DNA of 64,000 nt from Hypsibius dujardini (Eukaryota > Tardigrada > Eutardigrada > Parachela > Hypsibiidae), in NCBI GenBank assembly GCA_001579985.1, contig LRSR01012042.1, positions 1 to 64,000 on the forward strand, written 5' to 3'. A model generated the notes under the pieces. It was not told the DNA's origin. It was given only the letters and a program-made list of their open reading frames with translations, and did not search any database. This document shows positions 1 through 11,369 of the stretch, in pieces; position 1 is the stretch's first letter, and every line of letters starts with the position of its first letter. The translations under genes and the position numbers were made by a program.

Positions 1-568
1 AAGCATGAACGCGTATTCCCAGTTTAAAAAAAGGTTAAAGTCCCATGTCAAAGGATTTGTCCGAGCGACTATGCGTGCCCCAGATAACTTTTGTATCAGC
101 GACATCTATAGGAAGCAATACCGTAAATAACAAGTGTCTGCATGGCCGCAACCATTCTGTAAAATGTGATGTACCAGTCCGCTACTCAATGTCTAGTCGT
201 AATATAACGGACTGGACCACCACCGCCACCAGACTATTGTACTGTTTACCGCCCCGTCGATTATGTGACAGGCATGCTTTTAGGACTATAATAATAATGA
301 ATTCCAAGTTGGAGAGCGAGGACATGGATGTTCCTTAATAAAACGAATTCTTTGATGAAAGATCGCACGTTGATCACACTTGGTAAATGCAAAAGTCATG
401 ATACACGCCATTGGAGGACAATATTACGGTATAGAAGGGTCGTAATTTCACAGGAATAAAGATCGCACCATTTTCAAATTGTGGCAAGTACAAAACAAGG
501 TCCATTGACAAGCATGAACTGTTTCATTAGGTAAGATTGCAGTCGTCTGTGGCTTTGCTGTGTTTCTA
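1..568. other. No recognisable feature
   Basis: Open frames here are short and show no family motif, splice-bounded exon or repeat that I recognise. The mariner terminal repeat starts at 569. Confidence 0.5.
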
Positions 569-1772
569 CAGAGGTTAAACCACTTGATGGTGCTTAGTTT
601 TTAATTAATTCCCGCGTGCACAATTTCACTTCAAATTTTTCAAAACATGCTCGATTTGAAGCCCCTGCCTCTCTATCATAAGTTTAACACGTTTCGGCTA
701 GGATTGCAAAGCGCTAATAATTTTACTTTGGTCTAAATTCGACCACACCTTTGGCATAACCCGTTTCAAATCTGCCACTGTAGTAGCAGCGTGGTCAAAC
801 ATTTTCCACTTAAACAAACCATTCACAAAAAAATCCATGGGTACCAGGTCAGGGCTATTGCCCATCCAGTGCTCTTTCGGAATGAACTTGATTAAAGCCA
901 TTCTTGGGTGATTCCGGAAGAGTGCGCTGGAACACTGTCATGGCGGAAGACGACCTTATTGGTATGCTCTCCCGAAAACAGTTTCCGAATGTCGTTCTTG
1001 AAAAGCGGCTTCAAAACATGTTGGATGTAGTACTCACTGTTAATTTTCGCTCCGGGTTTGATGAAGCGGATCGTAGTTATTCCACGGGAGCAAACGCCGG
1101 CCACAAACATGACGCCCTTGAGGTGAGATTCCTTCCAGAATTTGGTCCATCTTTCCGGACTCCATTCTCCCCAAAACTTGTAGTAAATCTTCCGGATCCC
1201 GTTAATGTCAGTCAGATAAACCCAGGCCTCATCAATAGTGATAATGTTCTTCCACTTTCGGCCGTTGATCTAGCGCAGGAACCTCGGGCCTCAGTCGAGC
1301 CGTTGTTTAGCCTGCTTTTTTGACAGGGCATGAACACGGCACTTTTTCCGCACCTTCCCCTCCAAATCCTGGCTATTGACGCGAGCAATGGCAGCCACCA
1401 GACCAGGAGTTCGGAGTTTTGGGGAGCCACGGAATTTTACAGATGACGATGCAGTATCACTTCTGGCTTCCTGGTTGATATTTTTCCTGATGAGATTAGA
1501 TATTGCTCTCTGAGAAACAACGATATTCCTGATCTTCAATGCTTTTACAATTTTTCTGGTTGATTATTTCAAACTGACCAATCTCAAAATAGACTCCCTC
1601 ACACCCAAATCTATCTTGCACCTATCTTGCATCCAAATGAGACAAGAAATATTTTACACATGTGAAATTGAGTGGAGCACGTGTTGGGTTTTTGAGATTT
1701 GGAAATCAGATAAGGCGCCATGTACAGGTGTGAATATGAGTCACTGAGCACCATCAAGTGGTTTAACCTCTG
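569..1772 (-). mobile_element. mariner/Tc1-superfamily transposon, decayed coding region, intact ends
   Basis: Both ends carry a 26-bp inverted repeat beginning CAGAGGTTAAACC, at 569-594 and 1747-1772, flanked by the TA duplication at 567-568 and 1773-1774. Length is 1204 bp. The minus strand encodes a transposase. Its N-terminal part near 1291-1539 contains FRGSPKLRTPGLVAAIARV. The catalytic core at about 892-1280 contains ITIDEAWVYL (first Asp) and VFRHDSVPAH (second Asp). The C-terminal part at 698-901 contains GNSPDLVPMDFF (third Asp). The spacing is close to the DD37D (maT-like) class, but a frame break between the second and third Asp makes the count uncertain. The core has at least one stop (within FLR*ING) and two frame changes, so it is inactive. 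The near-perfect ends suggest moderate age or mobilisation in trans. Confidence 0.9.
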
Positions 1773-1774
1773 TA

Positions 1775-3600
1775 ACGTCGTTTCTTTGACTGATCAACCT
1801 GACCCTTTCTTTCTTTCTTTTTTTCTTACTTTTTTGAAGGTCGCGGGGACATTTGCCATCTTTTGCACCATTGATCCCACTGCACCTTCCGCCATCTGGA
1901 TTGTTTTGGGAGATTCCCCATATGGGAAGCGGGGGGAATACTTCTCCCATCTTGATAGTTACCACTTGGTTGCTCCGCGCAAGGCCGAGGGGTGAGTTGA
2001 TATTCTGCCACCCATTCGACATTCTTACCATCCGTCGGAACCAACCTCGACCCGCCAATATAAATGGTATATATATTCGACTAAACTTTCAAGATTATTC
2101 ATCTTTGATACATTCGCCGCGTTTATGATAAAAAGCAAAACTACGCCGACCACCATAGAATACTTTGGAAAAACGATCATATTCTATCAAGAAAGGGATT
2201 CGAGACCAGAATAGTAATATTAAATTTATTTACCCCTTATTATTAAGTGTGACTTAATTAGTTAATCTATATATGAGTCCGGCATGCGAGTCAGCCTGTC
2301 TGAATGATTATCCGACTATTTATCGAACTGCCTGTCTCCATGGCTGCCTGTCTGCTTGTATTGCTGTTTAACTACTTCTCTTTCTATATCGGTAATTGAT
2401 TACTCGTCTATCAATCTATCTTTATTCCTGTCCTGGTCTGTCTACTTATCTTTATGTTGTTCTGGTGTCCGCCTGTAAGCCTGATAGTTTTCCAACTGAG
2501 ACGTGTGGACATTTGCGGAGGCGTTGGCAATGTCTTTATAGTAGGAAAATAAAACTGCTCCCCCTCCCCGCTAGCTACTCGAACTAACTAGAGTAGGGCC
2601 ATACCTTCCGATGGGCGGGCGGTTCTCAATAAGCGTAAAATGCAGTGCTAAATTTGTAATGTTTGTAACGACCCTACACGGCGTCCCAGGAACCCAAGTG
2701 GATTTTCTCGCTTAATCAACGCAAACGCACACAGTAGTGATAAAAAGGGGAAACAGAAAAACTAAACTTAGTCTACTCCCGTAGCTCGTCGTTGCTGCGC
2801 TTTAAATACATGATCGGTATAAAAGAATTAGACTGAAGCGATGAATGATTAGATATCGTTGCCTTCCCGCGTCCCGATCACGAGCTAAACAATAAGTGCA
2901 AAAAAACGCTAAACGAACTACAATAAAATGAGTGACGGGTCCGGAGTCCGGAGTCCGGTCAGTCAGAGGGTTGGCTGACGGACACGCCAGTGACACGTTA
3001 AGAACACGCTAGTGACACGTAACACGTAAACAGCCAGCTTTTGATAGACATGTTTTTGCTTTTTGTTAGATCTAGACGCGTTTTTTGAGGCATTGAAAGG
3101 ACCTGCTGCTGAATCATTTACCTGGATGAGAGTCTCCCATACCAATGCACCAAAAACAATGATACCCGTGCGACGCAAAAGAAGACAAAGCCCAATCCGA
3201 AAAAGCAATCCCACTAAAGGCTGCGCGCTCTCGCAGAATATTCTTATATGATCTTGAGTATGCTTTTTTCTTGGACTTGCTATCTGAAATATACTAAATT
3301 AAGTTCAGTCCTATCCAATTTTTTGTTTGATTTTGAGTTTTGATTTATGCCGGAATAGTCTAATCACCATCTGGACTAGCGGTCAACTTTTCAGCCTTGG
3401 GTGAGTCCGCTGGACTGTTTGCCGACGAACCGGACGATTCGATTACGCGAAACATGAGTGGCGCACTGATACACGAACGCGGACGTAGACTCAAAGGTAG
3501 AGACATCAGCAGATACAGGGGCGGAAAAAAACATCTATACAGACATAGACACAGATAAAGAAACAAAAGACAAAAAATACGATACAAGTGTCAAAACGAA
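1775..3600. other. Intergenic, nothing firmly recognised
   Basis: A T/C-rich stretch follows the mariner (about 1805-1835), then AT-rich sequence and a loose CTGTC/TATC-rich stretch around 2290-2470. At about 1850 sixteen bases match the receptor TM3 coding sequence seen elsewhere (FAIFC), but the match does not extend. No gene can be supported. Confidence 0.4.
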
Positions 3601-3610
3601 AACAAGCCCG

Positions 3611-3666
3611 GACACAGACACAGACACAGACACAGACACAGACACAGACACAGACACAGACACAGA
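3611..3666. repeat. (GACACA)n hexanucleotide microsatellite
   Basis: About nine near-perfect tandem copies of GACACA. It is followed by an AT-rich stretch with no gene. Confidence 0.9.
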
Positions 3667-3959
3667 AACATGAAATTTTTTTTTAATTTATCGAAAATTG
3701 TTATGCACCCTCACTGCGCAGCCTTAAAGTACCGTCATAGTACTCAAAACAATAACGCTTTTGCAGTCTCAATAAGCCGCAACCTTCTTGGCCATCTGTA
3801 ATTGTTTCTTTTGTTCTACGGTTTATTTGTACGAGTCGCTCATAAAATAACGCGTTTCTCAAGCTACCAAGCGCTCATAAAAACCGTATTTGACAGCGAC
3901 CCGAAAATTGAATATGGCGAGCGGGAGAGAATAAAATGACGGTTCGTTCGTCAGAAAGT

Positions 3960-4916
3960 TTGAATTCCCGTTTTCGGTCCGCCCCTTTGTTCTGTCTATC
4001 CATCTGTAAAGAGTCTGTCTGTTTGTTCACAATCCATGCATTTGTCAGTTTGTCTATCTGCCAACCGTCAGTCGTACAGCCTACAGTCAGTCTATTTGTC
4101 CCTCGTAGTCCGTTAGTATATTGACAGATCGTCGGCCATTTCGACCTATCCGTCCCTCCATTATTCAGACCGTTTGAGTTAGTCCGCATGTTCGTCTGCC
4201 AGTGAGTTCTGCTATCCATCCGTCAATTCGTCTGTTAATCCGTCCCCTAGCCCGTCCTTTATTCCGTTCGTTCATTCATCCGTCCTTCTGTCTGTCTGTT
4301 TGTATATCGTCTGCTTGTCTGCCACTCGGTCCGCCCGTTCTCTCGTCATTCCTTAGTCCTTCCGTCTGTAAGCAGTCCATTTTTTCATCCATCGATTGCC
4401 GCTTTTGTCTCCACGGCCCGTCAGTGAGTCTGGCCGCAGTCGGTAAATGTTTTATTTTATCAGTGCAAATGTCAATTCGTTTTCTCACAGTTTGAGGGTT
4501 ACTAGTCCTTTCACAGTCAATCCACAGTCAGCAATCATTCCGGCCGTCTTCAGTCCATAGGGAGTGTCAAGCAATCCACGGCGGACAGACTAACAGATTT
4601 ATGTACTAAACGGTCGGAAAGGCGCACACACAGACGGATAAGCAGACAAACAGACAGCGGACGGACAGACGAATAGGCGGACAAATTGATAGAGTAAACG
4701 GGCGGACACGCTTACGGATGTATAGACAGACGGACTAGCGGATAAATTATCGGACGAACGAACGGATGAATTGTTAAAAAAAGGATCGACAGACTCCTGA
4801 TGGACTGAAGAAAGGACTAAAAAACAAGCAGACAGGCTCCGGTCGGACTGCGGATGGACGGACAGATAGATAGGCATGATGCGGACAGACAGACAAACGA
4901 AAAGTCTGAAGAACAT
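3960..4916. repeat. Degenerate CTGT/GACA tract that switches strand
   Basis: From about 3970 to 4360 the plus strand is a diverged string of GTCTGTC, CCGTC and TTCGTC words. From about 4600 to 4910 the complementary words (GACAGAC, GGACGGAC) lie on the plus strand. The middle (about 4400-4590) is less repetitive. The low-complexity open frames on both strands are a by-product of these words, not genes. It looks like an old tetranucleotide satellite with an internal inversion. Confidence 0.6.
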
Positions 4917-5165
4917 TAAACGAGCCGGTGGACTTTTAACGAACGAACCGGTAACGAGAGTATAAACTTAGGCGGACAAACAAACGAAAGCAAGCAGAAG
5001 GATAAAGATAAAAAAAATCGTCTTGTTCCATGTCGCTTGCCATGTTTGGTTTTGGGGTCGCTTTAAAATTAGCTTTTCGAAGCGCCTAGTAGCTTGAAAA
5101 AAAAGTTTTGATGGGCGAGTAAGAAAACAGGCAGCTGAAAAACGGTTACAGCAGTCTGAACAAAA

Positions 5166-5810
5166 TTGCATAAAAATCAGGGTCAGCGGCTTATCCAGCA
5201 ACAGGAGGATGAGTATGCTTACCATCTGCTAGCTGGGTGCTTAATTACGTATTACATAGTTAATTGGCTGCAAATGCTGATCTATCGCCGGGATCGAGCT
5301 ACTCAAGTTTCTATCCGGCATAACAACGCATCGATGGCCGATTCGACTCACCTGATAGTTGGGATTGGGGATCGAATTTGGCATATCACAAAAGTAAGAA
5401 ATGCTGATCAGGATTCGGAAAACACCCTGTATGGCATGAGGATGGTGGCGGAAAGTCGGCTAACGCAGTTGGTTGACGCCAAGTGGTTTTTCATTCCGTT
5501 CACCAATTACGGCATCATGGGAATCACGAACAAAACGAGAGCGGAAATCGACGAAATTCTTCGGGGTGTGGTAGCACGCTATGGATGCAAATACAACTCG
5601 TCCACGGCGAGCTGTCAGGAGGTTGGCTTAGCAGTCGCAAACGAAGCTACCCAAGACTGCGTTTGCTTGGGCGGGATGGCAACACAGCTGAAGTCTGTGC
5701 TGTTTATCACTTTGATTAATGTCGCGTTCCTCATTCCTCTCGTCATACGAAACCTGGACATATCGCTCTCCATTGGATATAAAAATGATTCGCTTACCGA
5801 ATTGCGTTAA
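5166..5810 (+). CDS. Unrecognised membrane-anchored protein (possible last exon)
   Basis: I do not recognise the family. The open frame gives about 214 residues ending at a TAA. A hydrophobic segment lies near residues 21-41 (around CLITYYIVNWLQMLIY) and a second near 177-194 (VLFITLINVAFLIPLVI). Between them lies a polar domain with several Cys (CKYNSSTASCQ, DCVCLGG) and NST/NKT glycosylation sequons. The frame opens at a TTG; the first in-frame ATG is at 5274, inside the first hydrophobic segment. The sequence may therefore be an exon entered from an AG near 5180 rather than a whole gene. Base composition looks coding compared with its flanks. No neighbour helps assign a role. Confidence 0.4.
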   Translation: MHKNQGQRLIQQQEDEYAYHLLAGCLITYYIVNWLQMLIYRRDRATQVSIRHNNASMADSTHLIVGIGDRIWHITKVRNADQDSENTLYGMRMVAESRLTQLVDAKWFFIPFTNYGIMGITNKTRAEIDEILRGVVARYGCKYNSSTASCQEVGLAVANEATQDCVCLGGMATQLKSVLFITLINVAFLIPLVIRNLDISLSIGYKNDSLTELR

Positions 5811-6334
5811 CGGGAATGCCCTCGAGCATATTTTGGAACTGCTTGTTTGATTGCTGTACCTCAAAAAACCAAAATTTACACACTTTTTGAATTTTTCTGA
5901 GCTTTTCATACAACTATAAAATGAAAAACTACGGTAAAAAATGATAGTAAGCCTGGTAGCCTTACTAAAAATGATACTGGAGCCATGTGTACGCAGACAA
6001 CGCTTCAATCAAACCCGTGATTTAGTAGAATTTGTACGATTTCAGTCATCTCCAATAATTTCAACATCACTCCGTCCTTGATTCACTCTGTTTCACGTAC
6101 TCTAGCATTGATTGAAATATGGGCGGATATTGGATTTCGTGAGTGAAGATTGCAGATGGCGTCTTTCACTCAGGAAAATGGGTATAACTTGTGATCACAG
6201 GTGATTGGGTCTTTCCCAATTTTGTGCCCTGAAATAACGCGTAAATTACGAATTCGTTATTTTATAACACCTGCTTTGAATGAATACTATCATTTTTGTG
6301 AATCAAGCTGATTCTTTGCTTTACCCATGGTATA
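5811..6334. other. Intergenic AT-rich sequence
   Basis: No coding exon or clear repeat seen. The right edge is the terminal repeat of the MITE at 6335. Confidence 0.4.
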
Positions 6335-6608
6335 CTGTACGCTCCCGATCTCAAGGGTCGATTATGCCCCACCCCCGCTGATTCACATCAAGCTTGAGCT
6401 GATTGTTCAAATCCGTTTACTTGTCCGTGATTGGCCAGCCGGTTTTTGCCTGAGAGGCTATGCTACCTTGCTTGATTGAAATGATAATTTTGATTTCAAA
6501 ATTTTAAAGTTAATAAAGTTTAGTGAATCTGAATGAACAGCCAAGCGAGCGACGGAACATGTTTTCGGGCCGGACCTAAAATCGACCCTTGAGATTGGGA
6601 GCGTACAG
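6335..6608. mobile_element. MITE with TA duplication (Tc1/mariner type)
   Basis: A 29-bp terminal inverted repeat beginning CTGTACGCTCCC is present at both ends with one mismatch. The 274-bp element is flanked by TA at 6333-6334 and 6609-6610. There is no coding capacity. TA targeting suggests mobilisation by a Tc1/mariner transposase. Confidence 0.85.
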
Positions 6609-6610
6609 TA

Positions 6611-6637
6611 CGAGGGACAAACTGAAATTAATGTCAC
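6611..6637. repeat. Solo terminal repeat of the 57-kb mariner family
   Basis: Starting at the TA that closes the preceding MITE, 27 bases (CGAGGGACAAACTG then AAATTAATGTCAC) match the terminal repeat of the mariner at 57271-58621 with two differences. No partner end is nearby, so this is a relic end or the end of a related, decayed copy. Confidence 0.6.
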
Positions 6638-7805
6638 TTGGTTCATACCCCGGTTCCAATTGAATTTTTGTCCTATCTTTGATCATTATAATAAACATCT
6701 ACCTCTCGAAAATTGATTCCAGACGGTTTTGTGGCAATCTAATCAAAACTCTAGGGGCAAAAATATTTTAAATGGCGTCATGCTTGCTTTACCTGATCGT
6801 AGGAAATCGGAGCCGAAACTTCTTCTATTTAGTAAAGAATATTTGCTGATTGAAAAAATCTAACCTGACACTGATAATTTAGGGATGCAACGATCTGAAT
6901 GTGGAAATGCAGAATTTTGGTTTCACGGAGCAGAAGAGAAGAAACGTGCAGATGATCAAACCTCACCGAGAGCATTCTTTGCAGCGGTAATTGTGTGGCT
7001 TGATTGATTAACTTATCGTTATTTGATTGATTGAACGCAAAGAGAACTTCGATGTCAATCACGAAAAATTTAATTCTCCTACAGGGCTTTTCTTGACTAC
7101 AATCGATGTCAGTTCAGTAGGACTGAGTACATCTGGCATTTTTTTACGTTGTGAATTTCCTAAATGTATCTAGTGGTGCACGAAAACTGACAGTCATATG
7201 CAAAAATACCACTTTCAAAAAGTCTATCTCTGAAAATAAGTCAGATCTTCCAGACTCCTAAAGTTCATGACCCTTGAAGGGCTAACGTGTAAGGCCCTGA
7301 TCTATGCTCTCAAGCCGGGAGAATAAAAACGAGCCTCGCGCCCAAGAATAAAACATGAAGTGACAATAATTTCACTTTGCCCTTCATATAATCGCCTTGG
7401 GCTCTTGCTCAGCTTTTAATATAGGACGCAACAGATGTATGAAAAATTTATTGGGAATCCTGCGTGAGAAGCATCTGGGTGCAGCCTGGTGTAGGAAAAA
7501 GAAAATAGCAAACCCATTCCTGCTCATGCCAAATGTAAACTGAATGGCAGCCAAATGGCTTGCTGATGGGGATAATTAATTACACTACGTGAACATAATA
7601 CGCAACCGACGTACCGTACTTGCTAATGCACCTTCGACGGGAGAAAAACCAGGACAACCGCATCGATCCATCGTACACCTGCCCGCGTATTATCTTTCAT
7701 CACAGTAGTTTCGGAGCATTAACAAAGTTATTCACCGGATCACATTTTATTAGGCTGTAATAAACGTACTTACTTATTGTTACGGATTAATTCAAACAAC
7801 ATAAA
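6638..7805. other. Intergenic sequence upstream of the receptor pseudogene
   Basis: No exon, RNA gene or repeat recognised. It could hold the former promoter of the receptor copy starting at 7806. Confidence 0.35.
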
Positions 7806-8072
7806 ATGAATACGTCAAGCGGCTGGCCATACAATATCCTGAAAAACAGCTCCACAAACTGCAGGGTGACTTGGGATGAGAAACTAGCGACCCAGCTGCC
7901 AGGCTTCTTCCTCGGTGCGCTCCAGAGCTGTGCCGCTAAAGGTTTCAGACTCCCGCTACGCTAACGCTACGCTAACCATGTTGACCGCTACGCTAACGCT
8001 ACGCTAACGCTAATCGTCGAAAAATCCGCACCGCTAAAACCGCTAAACCCGCTAATGGTAAATTTTATTAGT

Positions 8073-11000
8073 CTATAAATCCATTTCAGATGCCTTTCGC
8101 TTAACGCGGCACTGGTAATCTAGCAGATCACTATTGATGTTCCCGAAAAACAGATTTTCAAAGTTACGGTCATTAGAAGCCTGACGCTTTGGTCCAAGAA
8201 GAATGCCGGCTGTGCTGAACACTCGCTCCACCCCTGCCGTGGTGGCCGTTGCACAAAAGACTTGTCTGGCGATCGCCGTTAAACGCGAGAACTTCTTTCG
8301 GTTTTCCGATTCGCCATAAAAGTCCAGCGGATTATCGAACTTTTGTTTATCGTCAAGGTAAAGCTGCAGTTCGGCTTCAGGGCTTAAAATTCTGGCACCA
8401 GCGTCATCTGAAAGAAAAAGCACAAATTGTTCTAAATAAAAGTAAATTGTTAATTATACAGACATTTGGGTATATTGGTGTACGTATATGACAGTATATC
8501 AAAAACAAAATTAACAGCTAAACGCTAGACATGATAAGAATAACAAAAAACATTCAGACGAATACGCATCATAACCATACAGACAGGTTAAGAAGCAAAA
8601 AGATATATATTAAGATAGATGGACAGACACACACCCACAGACACGCAGAGAGACAGACACACAAACAGATAGAGAGTGGTATTTCGTACCTATCACCTCC
8701 TCGTCATCTGACTCCATCCAGTCAAACATCGCCGGAAGTTTCGCGGCAGCTAGCTTCTGCTTCTCTAGCTTCGATGAGAAACTGACCGCGGAAATTTGAG
8801 CCATCCGGGTCAGCATCAGGTTGCGAACTTCACTCCGCTTTACATCCGAGTCAACTGCACCTTTGCACCACTTGAGTTTATACAAAGGATTCAAAAAGGC
8901 AGCGGTGATGTACAGTTCGTCAGTATCCACAGTTACGAACCGAAACTCCAGTTCGGCGAGAAGTTCGTCCACGTACTCCTGCAAATCGTCGGTTGAATTC
9001 TCGTCAGATGGGGAACAGTCCTTGAGACCACGAATCAAAGTGTAAATAAAGGGGATGACATCCGAGATGGTAGGGAAGGTATGGCGCTGCAGCTTGATGA
9101 ACGTTTCTTCAAATGGTTTGGTGATGCGGATGAACTCCTTCAACGTGTCCACAGCATCCCTGGACAAGCGGCACTCGGGTCTCAAGCCCGTGTTCTCCCA
9201 GTCAAACTCCGCTGCCCGCTCGGCCATCTTGAAATTGGTATTCCACCGAGTTATACAACGGGGTAGGAAAGACTTTCCGAACTTTGATTTCACCAACTCC
9301 GTCATGACGACCGACTTTTTTATGTTTCCAACGATTTTTGCCAGCTTCTCAATCACCTTATTCAGCTGCTTGCAGTGTTTGACGGGATTCTTCAGCACGA
9401 GATTCAGAGTGTGAGCGACGCAGCGAACCTGTTTTAAATAAAATAACATTATTGATGTAAGAAAAAACATGCACCCGTGACTGCGGCAACCAAAACAAGC
9501 AGGCAGATTATGCAACGGTTTCTCAAAACTGCGCAACATCAAACTCACCAACATCTTCCGCTCCGGCAAGTGACAGTATTTCTGAAACCGGCGTTTGATG
9601 TCGTCAGTCATCTCCTGGTTGAACGACATCTCTTCTTCTTCCAGCACCGCCTCCAAATATTCATCGACATGGTCATCGTCGTCGTCAAGCAGTTCATCTG
9701 GAAGATGAATAATTTAGTGATACCTCTCCCGGTCTGTCTGTGACTTTTGGTATCCCTTTCTGTCTGTTTGCCAGACTGAATATTTTTTTTCTCATCTCAC
9801 TGGAGAGCCAAATAAATGTGTCTGACTGGCTGGCGGTCTAGTCAACTCACCACTCAAAGCCTCACGAAACCCAGGCATCCAGTCTTTGAATGCGTTCACA
9901 ATGTTTCCGCCATTATCCGTCCCAACGAAGAACACCTTCTAACGGATACCGTACCCCTCAAGCACTTCAATGACTAAATCCAGAATGGCGTCAGCGTTGT
10001 GCTTTCCTTCAAAACGAGGACAGCCGAGCAGGTAGTTCCGTAAACCGAACTTTTTGTCGATAAAATGAACTGTCACACCGATGTAGCCGCGCATTTTCTT
10101 GCTGCTCCATATGTCAACATTTATTCCAATCGCATCGGCGTCGCTGAGAATTTCCCGCAGCGCATCCTTGATCTTCTCGACGTACTCAGGAATCACTGAA
10201 TGAACCAAATGATAGCGGGAGGGCCACTTAAACAAACAAAATAACAGACAGTCTTGGGAAAGCGATGACTTAAATTCTATTATTGCTGAAAAAATGATCA
10301 CTTGTAAAAGATAAAATATCGAATGAATTTTTTTAAATACATCAATCAGCCACACGACCGAAATAGAAAATAGCCATTGTTTTATTCACTATTCAATCAA
10401 TCAGCTCAGAAAACTGCAGAGAATCTTACCTTTAACTGAGGGTCGATGTCTTTGACCAGCTTGTCGAAGCATTTGTTAGTGAGGGCCGTGGGACTGATAA
10501 CGGTGTTGAACACACAGCGAGCTAAATTCTCTCTCAATTTCTGTTGTTTGGGATGATTCCATGGGTAGGGAGGTGATTCGGGGGATTTCACGAGGAAGCC
10601 GTCCAATGGGCTCATCATGGGTTTCGGTGTGCTGCTGACGATATACTTCGAACGAAAAGCCACATATTCCTTGAAAAAAAAATTGAAATGAAAATTAGAT
10701 AAATGAACGACGGAACAGCATGAGAAACAGGATGAAACAAAACTTCAAACAATGCATTACTTGTATTTTTTAAAATTACTAAGCCAAATCAATCAATCTA
10801 TCACCTACCGTAGGTGTTGAAATTGTTTGTAGCAAGTAATCAATCAATTTATCACCTACCATAGGTGTTGAAATTGTTTGTAGCAAGTAATCAATCAATC
10901 ACCGCAATTATTGGTAAAATGAAAATAAAAATTGCTCGTAGCACGGAACGTGATTTACCGGTCGCAGTGGATGAATGGCGATGATATGTTGCTTGAAGTT

Positions 11001-11369
11001 GAAGTAAGAATCTGACTGTTGAATTCTTTTCTGACTCTCTGTTGGGCACAGCTTGCACAGACCGGAATGATAGAGGCTGGTTCGAATTGATTTGGCGATC
11101 GTTTTCTTCGTTGTTCCCGCTGCCGAAAAAAATGCGGTGAAGAAATCCTTCGCAGGAATGTCGGGCGTTTTTTCTGTAGTGTCAGATGTAGCTGAAGGAG
11201 CAGCGGCGGCTGCGACCGGTGCAGAGAATGGAGATGGCGTGACGGCCGGCACTTTCGAGGGACCATGTTCCGGTGGAGCCGTGATTGACTTGGTAGACGA
11301 AGCTGGGGAAGCAGGTTCCAGTATGACGATTTCATTCTCATTTTTTTCTTGGCTCTTGGTGAAAGACAT
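8073..11369 (-). CDS. hAT transposase with BED finger (six exons, one in-frame stop)
   Basis: Exons read on the minus strand: 11369-10959, 10669-10430, 10226-9851, 9697-9549, 9428-8690 and 8407-8073. All have GT-AG boundaries and phases that match, giving about 749 codons. Exon 1 has an Ala/Pro/Ser-rich stretch and a BED-type finger (CKLC, then HIIAIHP). Exon 3 has the PSRYHLV motif, GINVDIWSS and VGTDNGGNIVNAF, which fit the hAT catalytic Asp regions. Exon 5 has RCVAHTLNLVL and RCITRWNTNF. Exon 6 is the C-terminal dimerisation region (ATTAGVERVFSTAG, ending near NINSDLLDYQ). A single TAG interrupts exon 3 at about 9939, just before KVFFVGTDN. Otherwise the gene looks whole, so the element is young. 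The protein would act in the nucleus to cut and paste this family. Confidence 0.85.
10788..10889. repeat. Two tandem 51-bp units in a transposase intron
   Basis: Two copies of a 51-bp unit (10788-10838 and 10839-10889) differ at two positions. Each contains a short palindrome, CCTACC(G/A)TAGG. The repeat sits in the intron between transposase exons 1 and 2. Confidence 0.85.

Noticed and set aside
45-338. 97-residue open frame on the plus strand
   Set aside because: No motif, no splice or promoter support, and composition like the flanks.
1840-1880. Sixteen-base match to the receptor TM3 coding sequence (FAIFC)
   Set aside because: Similarity does not extend to the conserved IDRWLSV that follows, so chance is likely.
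4202-4916. Open frames rich in Ser/Cys/Leu/Val on both strands
   Set aside because: They are translations of CTGT/GACA repeat words.
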